From positions 124,001-188,000 of the forward strand of contig JACKQB010000005.1 in assembly GCA_024233115.1 (NCBI GenBank): a stretch of DNA of 64,000 nt, written 5' to 3'. Numbering within the stretch: the first letter of the stretch is position 1; each line of letters opens with the position of its first letter. A model generated the notes under the pieces. It was not told where the DNA came from, made no database searches, and saw only the letters and a list, made by a program, of their open reading frames with translations. Source of the DNA: Akkermansiaceae bacterium (lineage in GTDB: Bacteria; Verrucomicrobiota; Verrucomicrobiia; Verrucomicrobiales; Akkermansiaceae). A program made the translations under genes and the position numbers. Of the stretch, positions 17,412 to 27,344 are shown one piece after another.

Positions 17412-18620
17412 ATGCTGGAAACGCAGGACAATGCTGTTGTAAGGAATGCCGATATCAGGTGGCGTGTGGGATTGCTTGCGCCCCAGGCATTCCACTTTTA
17501 TTCCAGTGAGGTGGTATCCGGAATGAGTTCGGTTCGCCTTGAACCGGGGCAAGGTGTGATCCCCGTTGATCTGCTCTATCGGCGCGATGAAGATATTCCC
17601 GAGCTGTTAGCCGCTGCTAAACTCGATGGCATGATACTGGGCCTGGATCGGGGGCGCTATGATAAATATCGAAAATACCTACCCGATATTCCGATGGTGA
17701 ATGTGCATCCGGATAACCTTGGTCCGACAATCCCAACGATCGCCATTGACCCTCAGGCACTGGCCCGGGCGACGGTTCGTTATTTCAAGAGTCTCGGGGT
17801 GCGCAATATCGCTACGGTCAGCACGGTGAATACCGAAGCCCAGAAACGGGTACTCCATCATATCAGGGAATGCATGGCGGATGGCGGTGGCGAGTTTGAC
17901 AGCTTTACGGTGGGTGTCAGTGGCATCACCACCAGTTATCAAAACCGGCATGAATTACCTGTTGTGGAAGGCCTGGACGATTGGTTGTCGCGGCTTGCCC
18001 GGCCGACGGGGATACTTTCCAGTGGTGGTTATACGGCGATTACCGTGGTTCAAGCTGCCCGGCGCCTGGGGATCGGGATTCCGGATTCGCTGTCGGTTTT
18101 AAGCCGGTCGGATGATAATGTATGCCTGTTTGCAGATCCACCGATCAGCAGTTTTCGCAGTGTTGGCAGTGTGGTGGGCAAACTTGCCATTAAGCTGCTT
18201 ACCAAGCATTTGAATGGGCATCCACTCCCGCAGGATGAGATTGGCTTGCCGGCGCCCACGGTGGTGGAGCGCTACTCCACAGGGGTTCCCCAAGGGACCG
18301 AATCCTCGCTTGCCATGGCCGTGCATTACATCCGCCAAAATGCGTTCAAGGGAATCACCGTCGAAGATGTGCTTGATGCCAGTCCGGGCCTTTCCCGGAG
18401 TCGGCTTTACCGCGGTTTTGAGGAGCAATTTGGCAACAGCCCTGCGCATGAAATCCTGCGTCTGCGGATCGAGGAGGCGAAGTACCTTCTTCGTTTTAGT
18501 GGAAAATCCCTCACCGAGATTTCCGAGCAATGTTCATTTAAGAACGTGGCCCATTTTTCCACAGTCTTTACCCGGGAAGAAGGGATGTCTCCCGGAAAGT
18601 GGAGAAAAAAGTCAGTGTAG
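17412..18620 (+). CDS. XylR-type transcriptional regulator
   Basis: A 402-aa regulator with a LacI-like ligand-binding region (RVGLLAPQAFHFYSSEVVSGM, DIPMVNVHPDNLG, ILSSGGYTAITVVQAARRLG) and a C-terminal AraC/XylS DNA-binding domain (GLSRSRLYRGFEEQFGNSP and LTEISEQCSFKNVAHFSTVF). It precedes the carbohydrate locus at 18776-29600 on the same strand and is the likely sensor for it. The ATG at 17412 is taken as start; no strong Shine-Dalgarno is visible. A box shared with the promoter region at 23137 lies 33 bp after its stop, so it may control both transcription units. Confidence 0.9.
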   Translation: MLETQDNAVVRNADIRWRVGLLAPQAFHFYSSEVVSGMSSVRLEPGQGVIPVDLLYRRDEDIPELLAAAKLDGMILGLDRGRYDKYRKYLPDIPMVNVHPDNLGPTIPTIAIDPQALARATVRYFKSLGVRNIATVSTVNTEAQKRVLHHIRECMADGGGEFDSFTVGVSGITTSYQNRHELPVVEGLDDWLSRLARPTGILSSGGYTAITVVQAARRLGIGIPDSLSVLSRSDDNVCLFADPPISSFRSVGSVVGKLAIKLLTKHLNGHPLPQDEIGLPAPTVVERYSTGVPQGTESSLAMAVHYIRQNAFKGITVEDVLDASPGLSRSRLYRGFEEQFGNSPAHEILRLRIEEAKYLLRFSGKSLTEISEQCSFKNVAHFSTVFTREEGMSPGKWRKKSV

Positions 18621-18652
18621 CGCGTGCTGGGCTCGGGATGTCCGCCGTTGGG

Positions 18653-18670
18653 ACAAATCGACAATAGAAT
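18653..18670 (+). promoter_or_regulatory. Shared 18-bp upstream box, copy 1
   Basis: ACAAATCGACAATAGAAT is identical to 23137-23154. In both places TTTCAGCGAG begins exactly 38 bp after the first base of the box (18691 and 23175). It lies 123 bp before the gene at 18776. It could be a promoter or an AraC/XylR operator. Confidence 0.55.
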
Positions 18671-18775
18671 GGAATGGTCATCATTCCATGTTTCAGCGAG
18701 TTTCTAGCCGCAGACGTTCCATGGCTTTTTACTCACGAAGAGGGTAGGTAGGCAGGTCTCGATGCATCCCTTTCC

Positions 18776-21700
18776 ATGTATTACTTAAACAAACACTGTC
18801 GCACCCACTCGGATCAAGCATCAGCCGGGAGTTTTGCCATCCGGTCCCTCGTCCGGTCCCGTAACGATCGGTTGGCCGTAAAAGGCATATATGGTTTACT
18901 CCTCTGCGCCGCTCTCATGCAGGGTGCTTTTCCCGTTTACGGAGAGATACTCCCCTTGACCAACCAGAGCTTCGAGGATGACGCCATCGGCGGTAACGAA
19001 TTCCTCAACACCACACCCTCCGGATGGCAGCGCAAGATGCCCGATGGCCGTATCGTCGGGTTGATCGGCGAGAACCGCACTCTGGTGGCCAACACTGCGG
19101 CCGGAACCACATGGGCCCACCTACAGACCACCTCGGGTGCTCCGGCGGACCCACCTGGTATTGGCCAGGCCATTGGCGCTTTGGCGGATGGAGTATTCAG
19201 CGATCCGTCTCAGTCGAAGCTGTGGATACACTGTCTGGCAAGTCGACGCCTCAACGAAACCACCGAAATCCATGTGACGGCCTCCGTTTACGCCGCACCC
19301 GCAGGAGCCACTGACTGGACCAGTGGCACCCTGATTGACTCGGTTACCGTAGCAACGAACCTGACCAATTTGACCGATGGTGATCCCGGGTCGGTCGCGG
19401 CCCTGGCATTCAAGCTGGATCTCGATCACGCCTCAGCCCAGGCGGCGCACCCTGGCGGAAACTACTGGATTGTCCTCAGCAATACGATGCACAGTGCCGG
19501 GCAGCTTCAGCTCGACTGGATAAACGCCCAGACGGGTGACACCACCGATCCTGGCCCGATTGATTTTCCTCCCGATCCTCCCATCTCGGCGGCTGACCTT
19601 GTTCACGGGAATCTGATCCTTCTGAACGACAACGGCGGCTGGTGTTGGTACCAGGACGAACGGGCACTGGTCGACCGCGATAGCGGCGACCTCGTGATCG
19701 CCTCTGTTGCGAATTACCTTGGCTATGGAGGCGAGCCACGCGACGGAGACATGGATGTCACCACCTTTTCACAGACGACCGGCAAACGCACGCTGGTGAC
19801 ACTGGGGACCGTTCCGACGCTCAACAAGGGCGACGATCACAATGTGGCCGCTCTCTGGCAGCGCCCCGACGGAAGGTATCTGGCCAAGCACACCGGCCAC
19901 AACTACGGAGCAGGTTACAACGATACCGTGGACTGGGGCGACGACAACGTGCCCAGAAGTTTCTGGAGGATCACCACCAACCCGAATGATGGTAGTTCCT
20001 GGGAGGCTGAACAGGCGTTCACCTGGCCGGAGAATGGCTCGGGTGATGATGACGTCACCTACACCAACATGCACTTCATGTCCGCTGAGGGCACTGGCCA
20101 GGGACGGTTGTACAATATCGCCCGAGCCGACGACCGCACCCCGCACATCGCTTACTCGGACGACCAGGGTGCCACTTGGACCTATGGTGGTAAACTCTCG
20201 ACCACCACGACAGGAAACAGCTACTCGAATGGTTACTTCGTATTCTCGGGCAATGGGGTCGACCGCATCGACTTCATGTGTACCGAGCACCACCCGTACG
20301 ACTACAACAACAGCATCTATCACGGCTACATTCAGGGAGGGAAGTCATACGATTCCTTCGGCAACGTCGTCGACGCCAACATCTTCGACCAGAGCGCGCC
20401 GGCCCCGCAGAATTTCACGCCGGTCTGGACGACGTCAGCGGTAAGTTCCACCTCCCTCCATCACGCCTGGACGATGGAGCTCGAGTGGATCAACGGCACC
20501 CCGTATGGGCTCTTCACCACGCGCTACGGCACGGCGGCCACTGGCGGGCAATCCGGTGACGCCGACCACCGCTTGTTCTACGCCCGCTTCGACGGGGTGG
20601 CCTGGCAAACCACCCAGCTATGCAAAATGGGCGACGGCCTGCATGCCGGCCAGAACGACTACACGGGGCTCGGCTCGATCCACCCGAACGATCCATCGAC
20701 CATCTACATCTCCTCTGAATTTGATCCCCGCGATGATACGGCGCTGCCGAAACATGAGATTTTCAAAGGTGTCACCAACGACCAGGGTGCGAGCTGGTCG
20801 TGGACCCCGGTCACCGAAAACTCAACCGTCGAGAACCTGCGCCCGATTGTTCCAAGATGGCAGGACGGGTATACCGCCGTGCTCTGGCTGCGCGGCCGCT
20901 ATCCTCACCAGCGCGACTATGACGAGTCACCGGTCGGTATCATCGATCGGCCGGACCAAGAAGTCGGAATGGTCACCTACCACGATGCCAGTCAAACTAA
21001 CACCACCCTCGCCAACGGCTCGCCCCTGACTTTCACCGGCCCGGATAGCAACGATGGCTCCGCCGACGGTCAATGGCACCTGCACACGGGCCTCGGCAAT
21101 GGCACCACCGCCTACACGGCCAATGAAAGCGGCAGCGAAAACGCACCCGCCATCAAGACCACCCTCACCGGTCTGGCAGACGGCAGCTATGATGTTTTTG
21201 CCTACTTCTGGTCGATGCCGGGTGACGACTGGCGAACCCGGGCCGGGTTTTCGACCTCCGACATGCTCGTGTTCCGTCGCTACTCGTGCCAGCAAGCCGA
21301 GACATCGCAGTTTGATGCCCCGGTCACGGTGCGCGACGACCAACAAGCCCTCTACCGCGCCTACATCGGCCGCCGGGTGGTCAGTGCAGGCAGTGCGATC
21401 ACCGTGTATGTCGATGATTTTGATGGTGCTGCCGCAGCGGGCACCGAGCGCAGTGTTTATGATGGTCTCGGTGTGGCTCCTGTGCTTCCCGTGCTCCATG
21501 TCGCGGCGGGGGAGACCGTCACCTTGTCGTCCGCTGACGGCCCTTTTGCCTCCATCCATAACGAAGGCACACTCATCGTCAAGGGAAGCGCCGATCTGTC
21601 CGTGTCGGGTTCATTCACCAATGACGGCCTGCTTGATCTGTTGGTTTACAATGGCGCCGTGCCATCAGGTCTGGTGAACCATGGCAGTGTGCTGGATGCA

Positions 21701-21937
21701 ACCAATGCCGATCTGACCGTTGCCATTACCCTGCAAGAGGAAGGGCATACCGTCACCCTGGGCGGTTATGCCGGACACAGCTACCAACTTCAGTCGTCGA
21801 CGTCCCTTATGCCCGGCAGCTGGGAGGATGTGGGTGATCCGGTGGCGGGCACCGGAGTCAATGGCCATGCCGAGCCCATCGAGATCCCGCAACCGAATCC
21901 TGCAACAGCGTTGTTTTACCGCTTTGTCATCGATTAG
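18776..21937 (+). CDS. Large secreted BNR-type beta-propeller protein
   Basis: A 1053-aa exported protein. A long N-region precedes the hydrophobic signal (VKGIYGLLLCAALMQGAF, ending VYG). Residues about 50-260 are a beta-sandwich-like region (SFEDDAIGGNEF, STMHSAGQLQLDW type). Residues about 275-720 contain WCWYQDERALVD, GDDHNVAALWQRPDGRYLAKHTGH and ASWSWTPV-like Asp-box strands, resembling BNR_4 beta-propellers that include some polysaccharide lyases. The C-terminus has another beta domain and LQSSTSLMPGSWEDVG. With a GH105 gene following, a lyase acting on a uronate-containing polymer (for example ulvan) is plausible but not shown. The start is uncertain; an internal GTG could open a shorter signal peptide. 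Confidence 0.75.
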   Translation: MYYLNKHCRTHSDQASAGSFAIRSLVRSRNDRLAVKGIYGLLLCAALMQGAFPVYGEILPLTNQSFEDDAIGGNEFLNTTPSGWQRKMPDGRIVGLIGENRTLVANTAAGTTWAHLQTTSGAPADPPGIGQAIGALADGVFSDPSQSKLWIHCLASRRLNETTEIHVTASVYAAPAGATDWTSGTLIDSVTVATNLTNLTDGDPGSVAALAFKLDLDHASAQAAHPGGNYWIVLSNTMHSAGQLQLDWINAQTGDTTDPGPIDFPPDPPISAADLVHGNLILLNDNGGWCWYQDERALVDRDSGDLVIASVANYLGYGGEPRDGDMDVTTFSQTTGKRTLVTLGTVPTLNKGDDHNVAALWQRPDGRYLAKHTGHNYGAGYNDTVDWGDDNVPRSFWRITTNPNDGSSWEAEQAFTWPENGSGDDDVTYTNMHFMSAEGTGQGRLYNIARADDRTPHIAYSDDQGATWTYGGKLSTTTTGNSYSNGYFVFSGNGVDRIDFMCTEHHPYDYNNSIYHGYIQGGKSYDSFGNVVDANIFDQSAPAPQNFTPVWTTSAVSSTSLHHAWTMELEWINGTPYGLFTTRYGTAATGGQSGDADHRLFYARFDGVAWQTTQLCKMGDGLHAGQNDYTGLGSIHPNDPSTIYISSEFDPRDDTALPKHEIFKGVTNDQGASWSWTPVTENSTVENLRPIVPRWQDGYTAVLWLRGRYPHQRDYDESPVGIIDRPDQEVGMVTYHDASQTNTTLANGSPLTFTGPDSNDGSADGQWHLHTGLGNGTTAYTANESGSENAPAIKTTLTGLADGSYDVFAYFWSMPGDDWRTRAGFSTSDMLVFRRYSCQQAETSQFDAPVTVRDDQQALYRAYIGRRVVSAGSAITVYVDDFDGAAAAGTERSVYDGLGVAPVLPVLHVAAGETVTLSSADGPFASIHNEGTLIVKGSADLSVSGSFTNDGLLDLLVYNGAVPSGLVNHGSVLDATNADLTVAITLQEEGHTVTLGGYAGHSYQLQSSTSLMPGSWEDVGDPVAGTGVNGHAEPIEIPQPNPATALFYRFVID

Positions 21938-21970
21938 CGGATATCCGATCCTCCGACCTGCCTTGTGAAT

Positions 21971-23086
21971 ATGAATCTGTTTTTCCAAACTCAATCTTCC
22001 GCACTGATCATGATTGCCACATTGACCATGGGGGGCATTAGCCCGGCCGGTGAACCGTTGACTCCATCACCCCAGGTCATCGGCAAAAAGCTGGTTGATA
22101 ATTTTCTCGCCAGGGATCTTTGGTACATGGGTAGGCATGGGCTGGCCTATCCAGAGGCTTGCACCGCCCTCGGAGCCCTGGATTATGCACAGCTGACCAA
22201 GGATGATTCGCTCACGAAAAAGATCAAAAACCGATACCGCGCGTTTCTAACAGGAGATGATCCTCAAATCCTTCCGCGCCACCAGCATGTGGATATTTCT
22301 GTGAGTGGCGCCTTGCTTCTGCGCATCTACAGAAATACGGGCGACAAGGCCTACTTGCAGGCCGGACTCGTTGAGTTTGCGGATAAAACCTGGGCAAAGC
22401 CAAATGCAGAGGGTCTAACGCCGATCCGGCGCTGGTGGATTGATGATATGTACATGCTCACCATACTTCAGGCGGAGGCGTTCCGGGTGACGAACAATGC
22501 CAGGTATGCGGATCGCACAGCGCGTCTGATGTCGAGCTACATCGTCAAGCTGGCGCAAGCGGATGGTCTCTATTTTCATGCCGACAATGTCCCGATCCGT
22601 TGGGGGAGAGGAAACGGGTGGACGGCCGCAGGCATGGCCGAAGCCCTGGATGTGATCCCGCCGGAGGACCCGAACTACCAGACCGTGCTCACCGGTTATC
22701 AGCGGATGATGAAGAGCTTGCTCGATTGCCAGGCCGAAAGCGGCTTGTGGAGGCAGGTGTTGGATAAACCCGGGTTTTGGGAGGAAACTTCTGGCAGCGC
22801 GATGTTTGCTTTTGCCATGGCACGCGGAATCCGCCGTGGCTGGCTCAATGAAGCCGAGTATCAGCCCGCCGTAAACAAGGCTTGGAAAGCTCTCGTTGGC
22901 CAGATGGACGACAAGGCGAACCTTCAACTCGTTTGTGAGGGGACCAACAAAGAAAATGCGCTCGATCACTATATGAAACGGAAAAAAATCACCGGTGACC
23001 TCCACGGTCAGGCCCCCATGCTTTGGTTGGTGGCAGAGCTGATGCTCACGCAAAACAACCATGATGGAGGCCAGGGTGAGCCGTGA
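21971..23086 (+). CDS. GH105 unsaturated uronyl hydrolase
   Basis: A 371-aa exported (alpha/alpha)6-barrel glycosidase of the YteR/YesR type. It removes the unsaturated uronic acid left by a polysaccharide lyase. The catalytic region RRWWIDDMYMLTILQ (about residue 155) and RWGRGNGWTAAGMAEAL are family hallmarks, and HGQAPMLWLVAEL is near the end. The signal peptide starts MNLFFQTQSSALIMIATL. A GTG at 21965 is also in frame; I prefer the ATG at 21971. It follows the beta-propeller gene by 33 bp, which supports a lyase-plus-hydrolase pathway. Confidence 0.88.
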   Translation: MNLFFQTQSSALIMIATLTMGGISPAGEPLTPSPQVIGKKLVDNFLARDLWYMGRHGLAYPEACTALGALDYAQLTKDDSLTKKIKNRYRAFLTGDDPQILPRHQHVDISVSGALLLRIYRNTGDKAYLQAGLVEFADKTWAKPNAEGLTPIRRWWIDDMYMLTILQAEAFRVTNNARYADRTARLMSSYIVKLAQADGLYFHADNVPIRWGRGNGWTAAGMAEALDVIPPEDPNYQTVLTGYQRMMKSLLDCQAESGLWRQVLDKPGFWEETSGSAMFAFAMARGIRRGWLNEAEYQPAVNKAWKALVGQMDDKANLQLVCEGTNKENALDHYMKRKKITGDLHGQAPMLWLVAELMLTQNNHDGGQGEP

Positions 23087-23136
23087 TGGATTTTGAGTGC
23101 GATCCGGGACTCGGGTGATAAAATGGCTGGAGTGAA

Positions 23137-23154
23137 ACAAATCGACAATAGAAT
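23137..23154 (+). promoter_or_regulatory. Shared 18-bp upstream box, copy 2
   Basis: Identical to 18653-18670, with the same TTTCAGCGAG at the same 38-bp offset (23175-23184). It lies 82 bp upstream of the beta-helix gene at 23237. Confidence 0.55.
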
Positions 23155-23236
23155 AAGATCGCGGAAAGTTAGAATTTCAGCGAGAAGTGGGTTGGAATAG
23201 TTCCAACACGAACTGAGCCGGAGGCTGATCGAACGC

Positions 23237-25579
23237 ATGAAAGCACTTACTATTTTCCTGAGAAGCATAGGTTGTATCCTGTTATGGCAGTGTCTAGCGA
23301 CCTCTGCCGCCCAGGCGGTGGATTTATTTGTAGACCCCACCCGTGGTGACGACAAGCAATCGGGGGAAAGTGTGCAGCAGGCATTCAGAACCATCGAGGG
23401 TGCCCGTGACCACATCCGCAGGCATCAGCTGAATCAGCATTTGCAGGAGGACCTGGTGGTGCATCTGCGTGGTGGCCGGTATGCGCTTGCGAAAACGCTC
23501 GAGTTTACCGAGCAGGATTCCGGCTCCAACGGACACCGCGTTGTCTATCAGAATTATCAAAATGAAACACCCGTGCTCTGTGGCGGCGAGCCGATCACGG
23601 GGTGGAAAAAAGTGCCCGGCAAACCCTACTACGAGGCAGACGCAACCAAGGCATTGGCTCGCGCAGGATACTTCCGCCAGCTCTATGTGGATGGTGTCCG
23701 TGCCCAACGCGCGCGGTCGCATACCTATCTACAGAACACCCGCAAGCAGTGGTGGGACGATCCATCCACACCCGAGCCGTATGACGGGTTTTATATCAAG
23801 GCGAAGGACTACGCGCAGGTGAAGGACATGCGTGTGCTATACACCAAGGTGTTCAAGGTCGGCTATATGCCGGTTGACTCGATTCTTCCGTCGGACCAGG
23901 AGGGTGAGATGATTGTCAAGATGCAGCAGCCGGATTTTGGAATCTGGATGACCTGGGGCGATGTGAAGCGGAACCCGAAGTTTGAGTACATGATACTCAA
24001 CGCCATGGAGGAACTCGATGAGCCGGGGGAGTGGTATGTGAACCGGAGCACAAAGAAAATCTACTACTACCCGGCAACAGCCCGGCAGGATATGGCTAAG
24101 GCTGTTAGTTTTGTGCCGGCGACTGAATTTTTACTGACCATCCGCGGTAAGAAGGGCGCGAAGGTGCACGATATCGAGTTCAAGGGTCTGAGTTTTCAAT
24201 ACGGCAACTGGAAGGCTCCGGAAAAACGTTTCCTCGGCCGGACCCAGGCGGAGATCGATGAGATGTACAAGAGCGAGATTCCCGGCCAGATCATCATTGA
24301 TCATGCCGACCGCATTGTCATCCGTGACAGTCGGATTACCCATATGGCCTCCGTCGGTATCCAGCCCTACGAGGCCTGCAATGACATCCTCATCGAGGGG
24401 AACGTGTTTTACGATCTCACCGCCGCCGGTGTGAGTGTCGGGCGGTGGTATCTGAACAAGAAGGACTGTCCACCCGAGACAATCTGTCGCAACACCATGG
24501 TAAGAAACAACATCGTGCGCAACACCGGCCGCGATTATGAACAGGCCACGGGGCTGAATGTGTTCACTGCCTACGCCTGTAAATTTCACCACAACGATGT
24601 CTCCGACACCTCGTACACGGGTATCCACGCCCGCATCGGCGACTCTGGCTCGGTCCGTAAGGACATCGGCGCCATCGAATACAAATTCAACAAGGTGTCA
24701 CGCTCCCAGACAGCGGGGCGCTATGGGATGGACGACGGTGGTCACCTCTACCTTCACGGCGTCTACCCCGGCAGCGTGGTCGAGGGAAACTACTCGCTCT
24801 ACCACAGCACCAAGGGGCACGGCTGGGAGTTTTACAGCGACAACTGGTCGCATACCATCCACTGGCTCAACAATGTCAGTCGATACAGCATCCACCCTAA
24901 GCCGGTCTGCTGGAACTGGCACGGTGGCTCCAAGGGGGTTGTCTATGAGAACACCTGGGCCGAAAAGGGGAACCTGGTCGGCAAGACCACCGCTGGCCGC
25001 GCCAAGCTCATCAACTACGTGCAGGTGAAAGACGACAAGTGGCCCGAGGCGGCCGTCGCCGTCATGGAGAATGCCGGGCTGCAGCCGCCCTACCGTCACC
25101 TGCTCGACACGATATACGGACACAAGAGCCTCACTGAAGGTCGGCCTGTTAGATCATCATCCTCGCTCGATGCGCAGCATGGGCCGGAGGCTGCGGTTGA
25201 CCGCAACTGGGACAGCTTCTGGCACACAAGGATCGGTGGCGACGGCGAGGGCTGGTTGTCCGTTGACCTGGGTGAGCCATTCATGATCCAGCGACTGGAG
25301 ATTCTGCCGCGCCAGGACATGTTCCAGATCCACGCCCGCAAGGACTTTGAGATCCAGGGCTCCAACGATCGCGATTTCAAAACCTACACAGTGCTCGCCG
25401 AGGTCAATGAGCTGCATTGGTATCACGGCGTGCAGAGACACCCTTCCAACTTATGGGAGCGATACCTCGATCCTGTGGAGGGGTATCGTTATCTGCGTGT
25501 GAAGGCCGGAAACACAATGGGTGCCTTTAATCTGGCCGAGTTTAACGCGTTTGGCTACCCGGCCACCAAGAAAAATTAG
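23237..25579 (+). CDS. Exported right-handed beta-helix protein with C-terminal discoidin-like domain
   Basis: A 780-aa secreted protein. The signal peptide (MKALTIFLRSIGCILLWQ, ending AAQA) is followed by DLFVDPTRGDDKQSG and LRGGRYALAKTLEF, the typical start of pectate-lyase-like beta-helix proteins. Helix rungs follow (IVIRDSRITHMASVGIQP, DILIEGNVFYDLTAAG, HHNDVSDTSYTGIH). The last 150 residues (SSSLDAQHGPEAAVDRNWDS, WLSVDLGEPFMIQRLEILPR) are an F5/8-type C (CBM32-like) sugar-binding domain. It could be a GH141-like or other beta-helix glycosidase or lyase; the reaction is not known. It opens an operon with the next two genes. Confidence 0.85.
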   Translation: MKALTIFLRSIGCILLWQCLATSAAQAVDLFVDPTRGDDKQSGESVQQAFRTIEGARDHIRRHQLNQHLQEDLVVHLRGGRYALAKTLEFTEQDSGSNGHRVVYQNYQNETPVLCGGEPITGWKKVPGKPYYEADATKALARAGYFRQLYVDGVRAQRARSHTYLQNTRKQWWDDPSTPEPYDGFYIKAKDYAQVKDMRVLYTKVFKVGYMPVDSILPSDQEGEMIVKMQQPDFGIWMTWGDVKRNPKFEYMILNAMEELDEPGEWYVNRSTKKIYYYPATARQDMAKAVSFVPATEFLLTIRGKKGAKVHDIEFKGLSFQYGNWKAPEKRFLGRTQAEIDEMYKSEIPGQIIIDHADRIVIRDSRITHMASVGIQPYEACNDILIEGNVFYDLTAAGVSVGRWYLNKKDCPPETICRNTMVRNNIVRNTGRDYEQATGLNVFTAYACKFHHNDVSDTSYTGIHARIGDSGSVRKDIGAIEYKFNKVSRSQTAGRYGMDDGGHLYLHGVYPGSVVEGNYSLYHSTKGHGWEFYSDNWSHTIHWLNNVSRYSIHPKPVCWNWHGGSKGVVYENTWAEKGNLVGKTTAGRAKLINYVQVKDDKWPEAAVAVMENAGLQPPYRHLLDTIYGHKSLTEGRPVRSSSSLDAQHGPEAAVDRNWDSFWHTRIGGDGEGWLSVDLGEPFMIQRLEILPRQDMFQIHARKDFEIQGSNDRDFKTYTVLAEVNELHWYHGVQRHPSNLWERYLDPVEGYRYLRVKAGNTMGAFNLAEFNAFGYPATKKN

Positions 25580-25584
25580 AAATC

Positions 25585-27321
25585 ATGCCTGCAACAAATC
25601 ATCACTGTCAGCTCGGGTTGAGACTCGATTATGTGCATCATAATCCGGGTGAAGAGCGCGCCGAAAGCCAGTACCTTGATCCGGCCTATCTTGATGCACT
25701 CGGATACACCGGCCAGGTCTCTGACCGTCATGTCCAGGCAGCTGTTAGCCTGGAGTCTTACTTACCCGATCTCTGGAAGGATGATCCGGAAACCCGGGAT
25801 TGGATCACGTCGTACGCCGATCGTATCCGCACGGAATTCCAGCGGACCAAGAAGGCCGGTCTGGCTTGTTTTGCGTGGACGGATTTTGTCGTGCTTCCCA
25901 AGAGCCTGCTGGAGCGTTTTGCGGATGAACTCACCCTGGATGTGGAGATTGATGACCCCTTCGATGTCAAGGGCAAGGTGAGGCCCAATATCAAAAGCAC
26001 CTTCACCCAGGAGGTGCTGAGGGCCCAGATCCGCGAAATCTTTGCCACCTTTCCCGAGTTGGACGGCCTGGTCGTCAGGGTGGGGGAGACCTACCTGCAC
26101 AACCTGCCGCACCACACAGGCGGGGACCCGATCGTCCATGGTCCGGAAAGCCATGTCGATCTGCTCACATTGATGCGCGAGGAAATTTGTGAGAAACTTG
26201 GAAAAACACTGGTCTACCGCACCTGGATGAGCGGCATCGACGAGCTCGCGGAGCCGTATTTGGAGGCGACCAACCAGGTGAAACCCCACCCCAATCTCTA
26301 CTTCGTCATCAAACACTGTATTGGTGATTTCCATCGGACCCACCGGTTCAGCCCTCCATTGGGAACAGGCAAACACCAGCAGCTGATAGAAATCCAGTGC
26401 CAGCGTGAATACGAAGGCAAAGGGGCGTTTCCCAACTTCATCGCCGCTGGAGTGATCGATGGGTTTGAAGAATATGATAACCTCATGCCAGCCGGGGAAA
26501 TACGCAGTGTCAGGGAGCTCGTCGGTCTTCCCCAGACGGCAGGCATATTGACCTGGTCGCGGGGCGGTGGCTGGCAAGGTCCCTACATCAAGGATGAGTT
26601 GTGGTGTGATATCAACGCCCGCGTCCTGACCATGTGGGCGCAGAATCCAGAGCTGCCGACAGATGATATCGTCGACCGGGTGCTGCGCGACCTCAAGTTT
26701 TCTGATCGGGACCGGCCGAAAATGAAAGAGATCCTGGATCTCTCTGCCAAAGCAATTGTTAGAGGTGTCACTGGGACTCGTGGTGACATCGATACGCTCT
26801 GGACCCGCGATGAGTATTTCGGTGGTTTTGAGGCGGGGTCGCCATTTATGACGCGTGCGGTGGAGTCTGTGCTGGCAGGAAACCAGGTGCAGGCAACATT
26901 GGCGGAAATGGCCGAGGCAGTGGCAATTTGGAAACAGATCGAAACTCTGTCGATGACACTTGAGCATGCGGACGCGCAGCGCCTGGCATTCATCCGGACA
27001 TCCTGCTCATACGGTCGGATCTATCAGGAGATTGTATACGCAGGGTGGACGGTGATATTGTTAGGCGAGCAGGGTGTGCGCTCCGGGGAGTTTGATGTAT
27101 CGGGTATGCGTCAAGCGATTGAAAGCTACCAGCGTGGTTGGGAAAACTGGAACAAGCTTTCACAGAGGCCTGAATGCTCGACACTTTACCAGGATACCTA
27201 CTGCCACTACGTAGCCGACAAGGGCATGATCCCAGCCGACGGTATGGGCACTTCGGTGTCGCGGTATGCGAAACTCATCCCTCAACGAGTCGATCGGCCA
27301 TCCCTTGGCCACCGTTCCTAG
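25585..27321 (+). CDS. Cytoplasmic GH67-like (alpha-glucuronidase-like) protein
   Basis: A 578-aa protein without a signal peptide. The segments LYFVIKHCIGDFHRTHRFSP and QQLIEIQCQREYEGKG resemble the GH67 alpha-glucuronidase region where 'K...DFQ...PFSP' is followed by 'EVQITQEY', and VRVGETYLHN recalls the family's TIM-barrel strands. Similarity is distant and I infer a glycosidase acting on uronic-acid-containing oligosaccharides. It starts 5 bp after the beta-helix gene and is followed 23 bp later by an SSS transporter, so import and intracellular cleavage of oligosaccharides make sense together. Another uncharacterised glycosidase family is possible. Confidence 0.55.
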   Translation: MPATNHHCQLGLRLDYVHHNPGEERAESQYLDPAYLDALGYTGQVSDRHVQAAVSLESYLPDLWKDDPETRDWITSYADRIRTEFQRTKKAGLACFAWTDFVVLPKSLLERFADELTLDVEIDDPFDVKGKVRPNIKSTFTQEVLRAQIREIFATFPELDGLVVRVGETYLHNLPHHTGGDPIVHGPESHVDLLTLMREEICEKLGKTLVYRTWMSGIDELAEPYLEATNQVKPHPNLYFVIKHCIGDFHRTHRFSPPLGTGKHQQLIEIQCQREYEGKGAFPNFIAAGVIDGFEEYDNLMPAGEIRSVRELVGLPQTAGILTWSRGGGWQGPYIKDELWCDINARVLTMWAQNPELPTDDIVDRVLRDLKFSDRDRPKMKEILDLSAKAIVRGVTGTRGDIDTLWTRDEYFGGFEAGSPFMTRAVESVLAGNQVQATLAEMAEAVAIWKQIETLSMTLEHADAQRLAFIRTSCSYGRIYQEIVYAGWTVILLGEQGVRSGEFDVSGMRQAIESYQRGWENWNKLSQRPECSTLYQDTYCHYVADKGMIPADGMGTSVSRYAKLIPQRVDRPSLGHRS

Positions 27322-27344
27322 CCATCAATCCGCACGATCAATCA

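Noticed and set aside
25762..26967. 401-codon minus-strand frame opposite the GH67-like gene
   Set aside because: The plus-strand frame has the right spacing with both neighbours and glycosidase-like motifs; the antisense frame has none.
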